Of a stretch of 64,000 nt of DNA, positions 8,211 through 16,155 are shown one piece after another. How positions within the stretch are numbered: position 1 is the stretch's first letter; every line of letters begins with the position of its first letter. Below the pieces are notes generated by a model. That model worked only from the letters and a program-made list of their open reading frames with translations, had not been told where the DNA came from and ran no database searches. The translations under genes and the position numbers were made by a program. The DNA is from Vulcanimicrobiota bacterium (lineage in GTDB: Bacteria; Vulcanimicrobiota; Xenobia; Xenobiales; JADMJV01): positions 62,001 through 126,000 of the forward strand of contig JAHBVR010000002.1 of NCBI GenBank assembly GCA_019637395.1. The letters run 5' to 3'.

Positions 8211-9673
8211 TTGAGCAGGGGTTGGACTTTTTGCCATTCCCCTTGTTTGAACTGCTCGCATAGTTGCAGGGCGGTGCGTCCCTGGTTGTCCAAGAGTTCC
8301 TTGTGGGCACCGGCCTTGAGCAGTCTTTCCACAATGGCCGCTCGACCGGCCGCGGCCGCCCGGTGCAGGGGCGTTTGACCGTTGCCATCGGGCGCTTCCA
8401 GCGGGGCTCCGGCTTTCAAAAGAGCATCCACCAGGTCGGGCGCACCGTTCTGAGCGCACCAGTGCAGGCTGGTATTCCCCTGTGAATCCTTGAGCTGAGG
8501 ATCCGCATTTTTGGCCAGCAGCGCCGTGAGCACGGGCGACGACGAGTATTTGCCGGCCTCCACCAGGGGAAAACTGCCGTTGCTCAGGCTCTGATTGGGA
8601 TTGGCGCCTTTGTTGAGGAGAGCCACGGCGATTTTCTCCCATTCGCCGTCACGTCCCCGCAGACACACATCCAGCGGTGTGGGCGAACCGCCGTCGGGCA
8701 GAGCTCCGGCGCCCAAAAGTTTCTCGGCATTGGCCGCCCGGCCACTGGCCGCGGCCATAGCCAGGGGGGTGGCGCCGCTTTGATCCTGAGCTTCGATGGC
8801 GGCCCCGGCCGCCAGCAATTGCGTGACCACCTCCAGGGAACTGGTGCGGGCTGCCCAATGCAGGGCCGTCCGCCCCAGGCTGTCCGTTGAGTGGACGTCC
8901 GCTCCTTTGGAGAGGAGCAGGGCCACGGTTTCCTGGGCGTTCTTTTCCTTGGCGCCGTTGCGGCAGGCCGCCTGCAGGGGATAACCGCGACCGCGTGCGG
9001 CCAGATTCACATCGGCTCCGTGACGGACGAGCGAGGCGGCGACTTTGTTCCACTCGCCGTGTTGACCTTGCAAACACAGGTAGAGAGCGGACTTACCCGA
9101 GCCATCCGGCAGATCGACCGGCTGGTTTCCCAGCAAAAGCCGATCCACGGCGGCGGCTTTGCCGGCCATGGCGGCCATGTGCAGAGGGGTCCGGCCATAG
9201 GCGTCGGTGGCTTCCAGGGGAGCTTTGGCCGCCAACAGCCGGTTGATGATCTCGAGGTTGCCGCTGTGGGCGGCCCAGTGGAGCGGAGTGCGGCCGCCGC
9301 CATCGCGCAGCAGCGGGTCGGCGCCATGATCGAGCAGGGAGCTGGCGATCTCCAGGCTGCCGTTCTCGGCGGCCGCATGCAGCGGGCGCGTGCCGCGGGC
9401 CGTGCCCAGGTTCACGTCGGCTCCGCGCTCGATGAGCAGGTTGACCAGGTCGGGGCGCTTCATGTAGGCGGCTTTGTAGAGGGCTCCGTAGCCGCGCTTG
9501 TCTTGCGCTTTGGACAGAGTTGGATATTGGTCGAGCAACTGGCGGACGACCTGAGGGCGATGATCCCCGATGGCGCGGAAGAGTTGCTCCAGGTCCTGGG
9601 CAGGAGCGGCCCAGGAAAGCGCCAAAACCACCACGGCGGCGGCGCTCAGGCTGGAAGGCTTATGGCGAAACAC
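8207..9673 (-). CDS. Exported ankyrin-repeat protein
   Basis: About 488 residues: an N-terminal signal peptide ending near ALSWAAPAQ, then roughly a dozen ankyrin repeats with the typical TPLHWAA..G..E....LL..GA pattern running to the C terminus. Ankyrin arrays bind proteins; the partner is unknown. The annotated start is a GTG at 9673; a CTG at 9682 has a GGAGG six bases upstream and may be the real start, while an in-frame ATG at 9736 would run past the start of the divergent gene. It heads a minus-strand unit, with its stop overlapping the start of the terpenoid synthase gene. Confidence 0.85.
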   Translation of the reverse strand: MFRHKPSSLSAAAVVVLALSWAAPAQDLEQLFRAIGDHRPQVVRQLLDQYPTLSKAQDKRGYGALYKAAYMKRPDLVNLLIERGADVNLGTARGTRPLHAAAENGSLEIASSLLDHGADPLLRDGGGRTPLHWAAHSGNLEIINRLLAAKAPLEATDAYGRTPLHMAAMAGKAAAVDRLLLGNQPVDLPDGSGKSALYLCLQGQHGEWNKVAASLVRHGADVNLAARGRGYPLQAACRNGAKEKNAQETVALLLSKGADVHSTDSLGRTALHWAARTSSLEVVTQLLAAGAAIEAQDQSGATPLAMAAASGRAANAEKLLGAGALPDGGSPTPLDVCLRGRDGEWEKIAVALLNKGANPNQSLSNGSFPLVEAGKYSSSPVLTALLAKNADPQLKDSQGNTSLHWCAQNGAPDLVDALLKAGAPLEAPDGNGQTPLHRAAAAGRAAIVERLLKAGAHKELLDNQGRTALQLCEQFKQGEWQKVQPLLK

Positions 9674-9722
9674 GCACGCCAGTTTCGCCTCCAGGGGAGG
9701 CGGTCCTGCGGAGAGGAAATTC

Positions 9723-10610
9723 GTGGCTTCATCCAATCGCCTTTGGCTGCTGGCGATCCCGTTCTTGACCCTGTTCTTTATTGCAGGCGTCTATGTCTCT
9801 TCTCCCCGCAAACGGCCGGTGGCCGCCATTACCGGCTCCGCCACACCGGCTGAATTTACCGCGGCCCACAAGCCGACGGTGGCCGAGTCGCGCAAAACAC
9901 CCACCCCCCGGCCGGCGCTACCGGACTTGCCCGAACCGCCCGGGCCGGGACCCGCTCCAGCCGCCCCGGCCGGGGGCACCAGCTACTGGGTTTTTCAGGA
10001 TAATGCGCCGCTCTATGCAGCCAAGGGGCTGAATCAGGCTGTCCTCGACCATCTGGCCTGCTCCACTCCTCTCAACCTCTTGCGCGAGGAAGACGACTGG
10101 GTGGAGGTTCAGGTTCTGGGGGGCAATTCGGGTTGGATGAAGCGCTCCCAGGTGGACGACCATCCCCCGCCCGGGGCGCCGGGTCCACGTCCCGGCGATG
10201 CTTTGCTTTCCTTGCAGGCCTTCTTTCAATTTTTGAATCAACGGAACTACGCCCGGGCCTACGATCACCTGTCTTTCGATTTTAAACGTGACCTTCCATA
10301 TGTTCGCTTCGCTCGAGGCTATTCCACTCTGGACCAGGTTTTTATGCGGGTGGTGCGGGTCCAGACCCTCAGTCCTCAATCCCAGTTGTTCTATCTGGAA
10401 ATGCTTTGTGAAGAACGTCCCAAGCCGAAAACCTATCAGGGCGAATACACCATGGTCTTAGAACAGAATCATTGGTATATCGCTCAGGCCACCATGAAAG
10501 AGGTCAACCCCAAGAGCCTGGAGCCGTTTCAATTGCCGGCCAACACTTCCCCCAAACCAGCTTTCGCCGATCCCACCCCTCAGCCGGAAGAAGACGAATT
10601 CGGCGAATAA
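9723..10610 (+). CDS. Membrane-anchored SH3-like domain protein
   Basis: A 295-residue protein. Residues ~7-25 are a single N-terminal transmembrane anchor. A Pro-rich linker covers ~35-80, and a bacterial SH3-like module lies at ~85-140 (an aromatic start, PLNLLREEDDWVEVQV, then GWMKRSQV). An NTF2-like/DUF4864-like domain (~160-270) follows, with a charged tail. The GTG at 9723 is chosen because GGAGAGG precedes it and the anchor starts there; the same frame stays open upstream to 9570 inside the divergent ankyrin gene. Likely exported and facing the periplasm; function unknown. Confidence 0.8.
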   Translation: MASSNRLWLLAIPFLTLFFIAGVYVSSPRKRPVAAITGSATPAEFTAAHKPTVAESRKTPTPRPALPDLPEPPGPGPAPAAPAGGTSYWVFQDNAPLYAAKGLNQAVLDHLACSTPLNLLREEDDWVEVQVLGGNSGWMKRSQVDDHPPPGAPGPRPGDALLSLQAFFQFLNQRNYARAYDHLSFDFKRDLPYVRFARGYSTLDQVFMRVVRVQTLSPQSQLFYLEMLCEERPKPKTYQGEYTMVLEQNHWYIAQATMKEVNPKSLEPFQLPANTSPKPAFADPTPQPEEDEFGE

Positions 10611-10671
10611 ACAGGTTCTGGCGCTGGCTCCGCAGAACCCAATGGGTAGAAACTTACAGGAGGTCCCGGTT

Positions 10672-11259
10672 GTGGCTAAACCTCGGAAAGCCATCGAAGC
10701 TCGGTTTCGACGCGGCAGCAATTTTCTCATCCTGATCGGCCTGCTTTCAGCGCTCTGCAATAGTCTGCTCTATTTCGGTTTCACCTGGAAGCCCGTGACT
10801 ATCTTCTGTCTGGCCATTCCAGTGGTATTGGATACGGTGGTGCGCGTAGTCGATCCCCGTCTGTGGGGCCAGGAGCTACATTATTACTGCTATATTTTTG
10901 GCCTGATTCTCTCCGGTCTCTTCGTCTTGTTGGGCATGGCCTCCAAGTTCACTTCGCACACGGGCACTTTTTTCAAGCTCGGTTCTTTCATGCACGGCTT
11001 GAAACGGTTGGGCAGCTGGGCCGGCGGAGCGCAATTGATGGGGTCTCGCCTCTTTTATTTCGTCGGTATCGTGCTCTATATTCTCGATGGTGTGCTGGCG
11101 CTGGTGATGGAAAATTTCCTGCGCGCCAATTTCGACCAGTTGCGTATCATGGTTTTGATGAACCTGGGCTTTCACTGTTTCGTGCTGGTGTTTTTGCTAC
11201 ACGGCTTCGTGGCCGGATTGGAATCTGAGGCGGCCGCCAGTCCGCCCGCCAATGCTTGA
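10672..11259 (+). CDS. Integral membrane protein, unknown function
   Basis: A 195-residue protein with about five transmembrane segments and a short Ala/Pro-rich cytoplasmic tail. No known domain is recognised. The start is the GTG at 10672, which has a perfect AGGAGGT ribosome-binding site at 10658-10664; the in-frame ATG at 10642 lacks one. It lies 61 bases after the SH3-like gene and its stop overlaps the ATG of the following TPR/ankyrin gene by 8 bases, so it is probably translated with that gene. Confidence 0.8.
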   Translation: MAKPRKAIEARFRRGSNFLILIGLLSALCNSLLYFGFTWKPVTIFCLAIPVVLDTVVRVVDPRLWGQELHYYCYIFGLILSGLFVLLGMASKFTSHTGTFFKLGSFMHGLKRLGSWAGGAQLMGSRLFYFVGIVLYILDGVLALVMENFLRANFDQLRIMVLMNLGFHCFVLVFLLHGFVAGLESEAAASPPANA

Positions 11260-13054
11260 TTCCGATACGCTCCCGGTAGACCACGCCGGAAACAGCGAGA
11301 AGGGGGGCAAGTCGAAGGGCCTGCCTGTCTGGTTGGTCGGGATGGTGGCTCCACCGGTCGTGGTCACCGCCGGGGCCTATTTTCAATCCCACGGGGACAG
11401 CCATAGAACGCTGATCGGCCTGGCCGCGGGCGTTGGGCTCTCGATTGCCTGGGTCGGCTGGCTGGCTCTGCGAGATGCGCGCCGCGTCAGCACGGCTCGT
11501 CGGGTGCAGGATCAGATCGAAGACGCCTGGACGGCTCATGCCAAGGGAGAGTCCCAGCGGGCCGAGGAGCTGCTCAAAGACTGCGTCAAGCTGGCCGGCG
11601 CGCGGTTGGGTCGCTATGACCTGGTGACGCTGGCCTGTCTGCACACGCTGGGAAATCTTTACCGACTGCGCGAGGACCATGCCGGGGCCAATTCTTGCTA
11701 CGAGCAGGCCCTGCCCATTTATCAGAAGACTCTGCCCCGCCTGCACCCGGCACGCGCTTCTTTTCATACCCATCGAGCCCTGACCTATATCACCATGGAC
11801 AATCTGGACAAGGCTCTGGAGGAAGCTCGGGAATCGGTGGCCCTGTATCGCGAAATGGGCGGCCAGGACTTTGGACTGGCCGAAGCCTGCTCGCTGGTTG
11901 GGAGACTGGCCAACCAGCGCGACGACAATGAACTGGCGCTCAAGTCCTACTCAGAAGCGCTGGAGCTGGTGCGTAAACGACTTCCCATTCAGGATCCGCG
12001 AGTGCTCACCGCTATGGGCAATCTGTGCCGCATTTACGTCAAGCTGCGCATGTTCCAGGAATCGGAGAAATACCTGGTGGAGCTGGTGCATGAACATCGC
12101 GCCCAGCCTGACTTGCAGCCGGAGAATTTTCTGGATGCGTTGCTGGATCTGGCCTGGACGCGCCTGGAACAAGGACGCAGCGAGGAATGCGAGCCGCTCT
12201 TGGTAGAGGCCCTGGAGATCTTGCAGAACCGGGTGGGTCCGCGCGAGCGCCCTCTGCAGAAAGTCCTGGACGCTTACCGGCGTATCACCAAAGATTCGGT
12301 GGCGGCGGCGGCCACCACCCACGGGCTGGTTAATTTGATGCTGGTGTTCTGCGGCGAGCGCGAGAAGCTGCGCCAGACGCTGGAGAAGTTTCCCCTGTGG
12401 ATGAATGCGCGCGACGCCACCGGCTGGGGACCCTTGCACTGGGCGGCTTTTGTGGGCCGAGACGATATCGTGCGCTGGCTGCTGCAAAAAGGAGCCGAGA
12501 TCAGCCGCCCCGAGGACCGGGTCAGTCCGCTGCATGTGGCCGCCGCCTGGGGCAAGCGCGAGTCCTTGCTCGAGTTGCTCGATGCCGGAGGCGACTTCAA
12601 CGCCCGTGATCCGCGCGGCTGGACGCCGGTTTTCTGGTGTTCTTTCTCGGGCCGCACCAAGATACTGGAGACCATCATCAAGCGCGGAGCCGACGTCAAT
12701 CTGCGCGACGATCACGGCCGCACACCCCTGCACATTGCCGCCGAGCAAGGTCATTTGAGCACGGTGGCGGCACTGGTGGGCAGCGGGGCCCGTCTGAGCG
12801 CCAAGGAGTCCGAGTGCGGCCGCAGCCCGCTGCATCTGGCCGCTCGGCGCGGCAATCTGGCTGTCTGTGAGTGCCTGGTCTACAACCAGGGAGACCTGGG
12901 AGCTCGCGATGAGAGCGGCAAGAATCCTGTCGATCTGGCCCGCGAGGGCCAGCATCGCCTGCTCCATCGAGTGCTGCGCCGCCTGACCCGGGCCGGCCTG
13001 GGCCGCTCTCAGCTGGGAGCAGGTCCGCGCCGCGTTTCTTTGGATGCGCCTTAG
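11252..13054 (+). CDS. Membrane-anchored TPR plus ankyrin repeat protein
   Basis: A 600-residue protein combining two repeat types. Two hydrophobic segments at ~24-44 and ~53-72 anchor it. A tetratricopeptide array (kinesin light chain-like, e.g. HTLGNLYRLREDHAGANSCY) runs from ~85 to 340. A helical linker follows, and five or so ankyrin repeats (e.g. GWGPLHWAAFVGRDDIVRWL) occupy ~375-570, with a basic tail. Such combinations act as protein-protein scaffolds. It overlaps the upstream membrane-protein gene and the downstream TPR gene, so the three look like one unit. No enzymatic motif. Confidence 0.88.
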   Translation: MLDSDTLPVDHAGNSEKGGKSKGLPVWLVGMVAPPVVVTAGAYFQSHGDSHRTLIGLAAGVGLSIAWVGWLALRDARRVSTARRVQDQIEDAWTAHAKGESQRAEELLKDCVKLAGARLGRYDLVTLACLHTLGNLYRLREDHAGANSCYEQALPIYQKTLPRLHPARASFHTHRALTYITMDNLDKALEEARESVALYREMGGQDFGLAEACSLVGRLANQRDDNELALKSYSEALELVRKRLPIQDPRVLTAMGNLCRIYVKLRMFQESEKYLVELVHEHRAQPDLQPENFLDALLDLAWTRLEQGRSEECEPLLVEALEILQNRVGPRERPLQKVLDAYRRITKDSVAAAATTHGLVNLMLVFCGEREKLRQTLEKFPLWMNARDATGWGPLHWAAFVGRDDIVRWLLQKGAEISRPEDRVSPLHVAAAWGKRESLLELLDAGGDFNARDPRGWTPVFWCSFSGRTKILETIIKRGADVNLRDDHGRTPLHIAAEQGHLSTVAALVGSGARLSAKESECGRSPLHLAARRGNLAVCECLVYNQGDLGARDESGKNPVDLAREGQHRLLHRVLRRLTRAGLGRSQLGAGPRRVSLDAP

Positions 13055-13646
13055 ACTCTTCCTCGTCCTGTTCGGCTTATGGCTGTGCCAATGGGCTTAC
13101 CTGGCCGTGGTGGGGCTGCCCAGCGGTTTGTGGGACATCAGTTACACTCACGCGGAGAAGTCGCTGGGACCGCGCCCTCCCTATCCGCCGGCCAGTTTAG
13201 ACGCCTATCGCGAGGCCGCGCGGCGCGCCGAGCAGTTGACTCCCGAGGATGGCCGCCTGGGGCGCACCTATCACGACCTGGGCACCTTGCTCTGGTTCAT
13301 GGGACGCAACAACGAGGCGCGCCTCTACTTGACGCGAGCCTTGCGCATCTTTGAACGAGTGGACGGCACCCGGTCCACCTGGGTGGGTATTACTCGCGCC
13401 CGTCTGGGGGAAATGGATTTGCGTTCCGGCAAGTTGGGCGAAGCGGTCTTCAACCTGCAAAGGGCCGATGCCATCCTTGTGCGAACGGTGGGCAGGCTCG
13501 ATCCAGTGGCCCTGCGCGTCGCTTCTCTGGTGGCATCGCAGACCCACGATCGGGCCCGGGCGAAGGAAGTATTGGACGCGTATCAACTGGCTGGTGTGAT
13601 GCCCGACCCGCTCCTTCGCATGCAGCTTGAGCAATTGATTCGCTGA
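13044..13646 (+). CDS. Small membrane-anchored TPR protein
   Basis: A 200-residue protein with an N-terminal hydrophobic signal anchor (residues 3-24) and three or four TPR-like helical pairs between ~65 and 195 (GRTYHDLGTLLWFMGRNNEA, then ITRARLGEMDLRSGKLGEAV). The ATG overlaps the end of the TPR/ankyrin gene by 11 bases in another frame. It is followed after 13 bases by the PTS fusion gene, so PTS genes and the repeat proteins may share a transcript. Likely an extracytoplasmic or membrane-associated scaffold; partner unknown. Confidence 0.78.
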   Translation: MRLRLFLVLFGLWLCQWAYLAVVGLPSGLWDISYTHAEKSLGPRPPYPPASLDAYREAARRAEQLTPEDGRLGRTYHDLGTLLWFMGRNNEARLYLTRALRIFERVDGTRSTWVGITRARLGEMDLRSGKLGEAVFNLQRADAILVRTVGRLDPVALRVASLVASQTHDRARAKEVLDAYQLAGVMPDPLLRMQLEQLIR

Positions 13647-13659
13647 AGGGTCGTGGACA

Positions 13660-16155
13660 TTGCAGGTCATCCTCCAGGCACCGTTGACGGGTTGGGCTTT
13701 GCCCTTGAGCGAGGTTCCTGATCCAGTTTTTTCTCAAGGCTTGGCCGGGCCCGGTTACGCCATCGACCCCACCGTGTCGGTGCTCAAGGCGCCGTGCGCT
13801 GGAGAGGTGGTGCAACTGCACCGCTGTCTGCATGCACTGACGGTACGGCGCGGCGATGGCCTGGAAGTGCTCATGCACGTCGGCATCGACACCGTCAAGC
13901 TGAATGGCCAGGGTTTCAAGCCGCGCGTCAAAGTCGGTGATAGGGTGGAAGCCGGCGCGCCCCTGCTGGAGTTCGATAGCGACCTGATCGCCACCCGCTG
14001 CCGTAGTCTCATCACCGTGGTGGTGATTCCCGAGAATCCGGCCGTCACGGGCGTGGACGCCAGCCAGGGCAAGGTCCTCCAGGGGAGCGATTGGCTGAAG
14101 GTCGAGGTCAAGCAGCCGGACCTGGCGGCTCCTCTTTACAACGCCGCCGAGGATACGGGGAAAATGCCGGCCGAGAAGATTGGACGCTGGCTGGAGTTGC
14201 CTAATCCCAGCGGCATGCACGCCCGCCCGGCCGCCCGGCTGCTGATCCTGGTCAAAGACTTGCCGGGCAATATCTACTTGGAGAAGCGCTCCGGCCGCGC
14301 CTCGGCCCGCAGTCTGGTAGGTATTCTGGGCTTGGGCCTGGGGCCCAAAGAGGAAGTGCGCCTGGTTCACACGCATCTGAGCGAAGAGCAGTTATCCAGG
14401 CTGGAAGCGGAGATTCTCGGCGGCCTGGGCGATGATCTGGCGGCCGTTCCGGTGGTCAGCGCCGCTCCGGCGCTGACCGAGGCCTTGCCCGGCCAGTTGC
14501 GCGGCGTGGTGGCTTCTCGAGGGCTGGGAATCGGCACCGTCTATCTTTGGAAGCGGGCGACCTTTCACTTGCCCGAGGAAGCTCAGGGCGGCGCCGCCGA
14601 ACTGGAAGAGTTCGAGCAGGCCCTGGCGGAGGCGGCCCGGCAAATTTCTGACCTGGAGCGTAAGGCGCCGGTCTCCGAGCGGAGCATTTTTGCGGCTCAC
14701 GCGGAGATCTTGCACGATCCGCAGTTGTTGGACGAAACGCGCAAGGCCATCGGCGCCGGCCAACCGGCCGCGCGCGCCTGGCATAACGCCTACGACAAGC
14801 AGGCCGAGTTGCTGGCGGCGCTTTCCAACCCGCTGCTGGCGGCGCGGGCTAACGATCTGCGTGACGTGGGCGAGCGGGTACTCACCTGTTTGCTGGGCGA
14901 GAGTTCGGCTCAGCGTATCTTTCCCGAGGATTGCATCGTCGTTTGCCGCGACTTGAATCCGAGCGAGACGGTGCAATTGGACCGCCGGCGGGTAAAGGGT
15001 TTGTGTCTTTCTCAAGGAGGGCCGACCAGTCACGTGGCCATTTTGGCGCGCTCGCTGGGGATTCCCTCGTTGTGCGCGCTGGGACCGGCCTGCCTGGAGC
15101 TAAAGGAAGGCGTTCCCGTCGTGCTCGACGCGGAGAACGGAGTCTTACTCTGTGAACCTTCGGAGGCCGAGCTGGACAGTGCTGGGAGGCGTCTCGAGGC
15201 TTTACAGAAACAACAAGAGGCGGAGCGGGCGCTGGCTCATCAGGAAGCGCGCACCGGCGACGGCGCTCACGTGGAAGTGGCCGTCAACATCGGCAACGGC
15301 GAGGATCTGCGCCAGGGGTTGGAACAAGGCGCGGAGGGCGTCGGGCTTTTCCGCACTGAGTTTTACTTCCACGGGTTGGACCAGGAGCCCGGCCTGGAGC
15401 AGCAGGTGCAGTTCTATGGAGAACTGGCCGCTCAACTGGGAACGGAGAAACGGCTGGTGGCCCGCCTGCTCGACGTGGGCGGAGACAAACCGCTGCCCTA
15501 TGTGCCCATGGCTCACGAGGAAAATCCCTTCCTGGGCGTGCGCGGCATCCGTCTCTACAAAAAGCGCCCGGAGCTCTTTCGTAACCAGATCCAGGCACTA
15601 CTTCAGATTTCGGATCAATGTCGCCTGGCCGTGATGGTGCCCATGATTTCCACACTGGCCGAATGGCGCTCGATCCGGGCCGAGATCGAGCAGCAGTTGC
15701 GGGGCCGCCGGCTGGAGCTGGGGGTGATGATCGAGGTGCCCTCGGCCGCGCTGCTGGCCGATCAACTGGCCCCCGAAGTGGATTTCTTCTCGATCGGTAC
15801 CAATGACCTGACGCAATATACGCTGGCCATCGATCGCGCCCATCCCGACCTGGCCGGTCAGGTGGATGCGCTGCACCCGTCCATTCTGCGCTTGATGCAC
15901 GGAGTGGGGGAGGCGGCCCGTAAGCACGGCAAGTGGGTGGGCGTGTGCGGTGGGGCCGCTCAGGACCTGGAGGCAGTGCCCTTGCTGCTGGGCATGAACA
16001 TTCGCGAGCTGAGCGTCAGCCCGCCGGCTGTGCCTTCGGTGAAAGCCGAAGTGCGCCGCTGGTCGGTGGCCGATTGTGAAACTCTGGTGGGCGCGGCGCT
16101 GGCCCTGGCGGATGCCGAAGCAGTGCGCAAATTGGTGCGGGAGCGGCGCAAATGA
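13660..16155 (+). CDS. Phosphoenolpyruvate phosphotransferase fusion: EIIA(Glc)-HPr-EI
   Basis: An 831-residue triple fusion carrying all soluble parts of a sugar PTS. EIIA of the glucose family spans ~1-150, with His58 and the phospho-accepting His73 spaced as in E. coli Crr (H75/H90). HPr spans ~172-260, with His187 in SGMHARPA and a Ser equivalent to Ser46 in ARSLVGILGLG. Enzyme I spans ~280-831, with the active His458 in GGPTSHVAI, the PEP-binding GLFRTEF and the C-terminal GTNDLTQY. It takes phosphate from PEP to the membrane EIICB encoded next (ATGA overlap). The start is TTG, nine bases after a GAAGGG. Confidence 0.95.
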   Translation: MQVILQAPLTGWALPLSEVPDPVFSQGLAGPGYAIDPTVSVLKAPCAGEVVQLHRCLHALTVRRGDGLEVLMHVGIDTVKLNGQGFKPRVKVGDRVEAGAPLLEFDSDLIATRCRSLITVVVIPENPAVTGVDASQGKVLQGSDWLKVEVKQPDLAAPLYNAAEDTGKMPAEKIGRWLELPNPSGMHARPAARLLILVKDLPGNIYLEKRSGRASARSLVGILGLGLGPKEEVRLVHTHLSEEQLSRLEAEILGGLGDDLAAVPVVSAAPALTEALPGQLRGVVASRGLGIGTVYLWKRATFHLPEEAQGGAAELEEFEQALAEAARQISDLERKAPVSERSIFAAHAEILHDPQLLDETRKAIGAGQPAARAWHNAYDKQAELLAALSNPLLAARANDLRDVGERVLTCLLGESSAQRIFPEDCIVVCRDLNPSETVQLDRRRVKGLCLSQGGPTSHVAILARSLGIPSLCALGPACLELKEGVPVVLDAENGVLLCEPSEAELDSAGRRLEALQKQQEAERALAHQEARTGDGAHVEVAVNIGNGEDLRQGLEQGAEGVGLFRTEFYFHGLDQEPGLEQQVQFYGELAAQLGTEKRLVARLLDVGGDKPLPYVPMAHEENPFLGVRGIRLYKKRPELFRNQIQALLQISDQCRLAVMVPMISTLAEWRSIRAEIEQQLRGRRLELGVMIEVPSAALLADQLAPEVDFFSIGTNDLTQYTLAIDRAHPDLAGQVDALHPSILRLMHGVGEAARKHGKWVGVCGGAAQDLEAVPLLLGMNIRELSVSPPAVPSVKAEVRRWSVADCETLVGAALALADAEAVRKLVRERRK

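Noticed and set aside
11951-12967. 338-codon minus-strand frame inside the TPR/ankyrin gene
   Set aside because: The repeats are clear on the plus strand; the antisense product is Gln/Ala/His-rich noise.
13450-14376. 308-codon minus-strand frame over the start of the PTS fusion gene
   Set aside because: It would remove the PTS start; no homology features.
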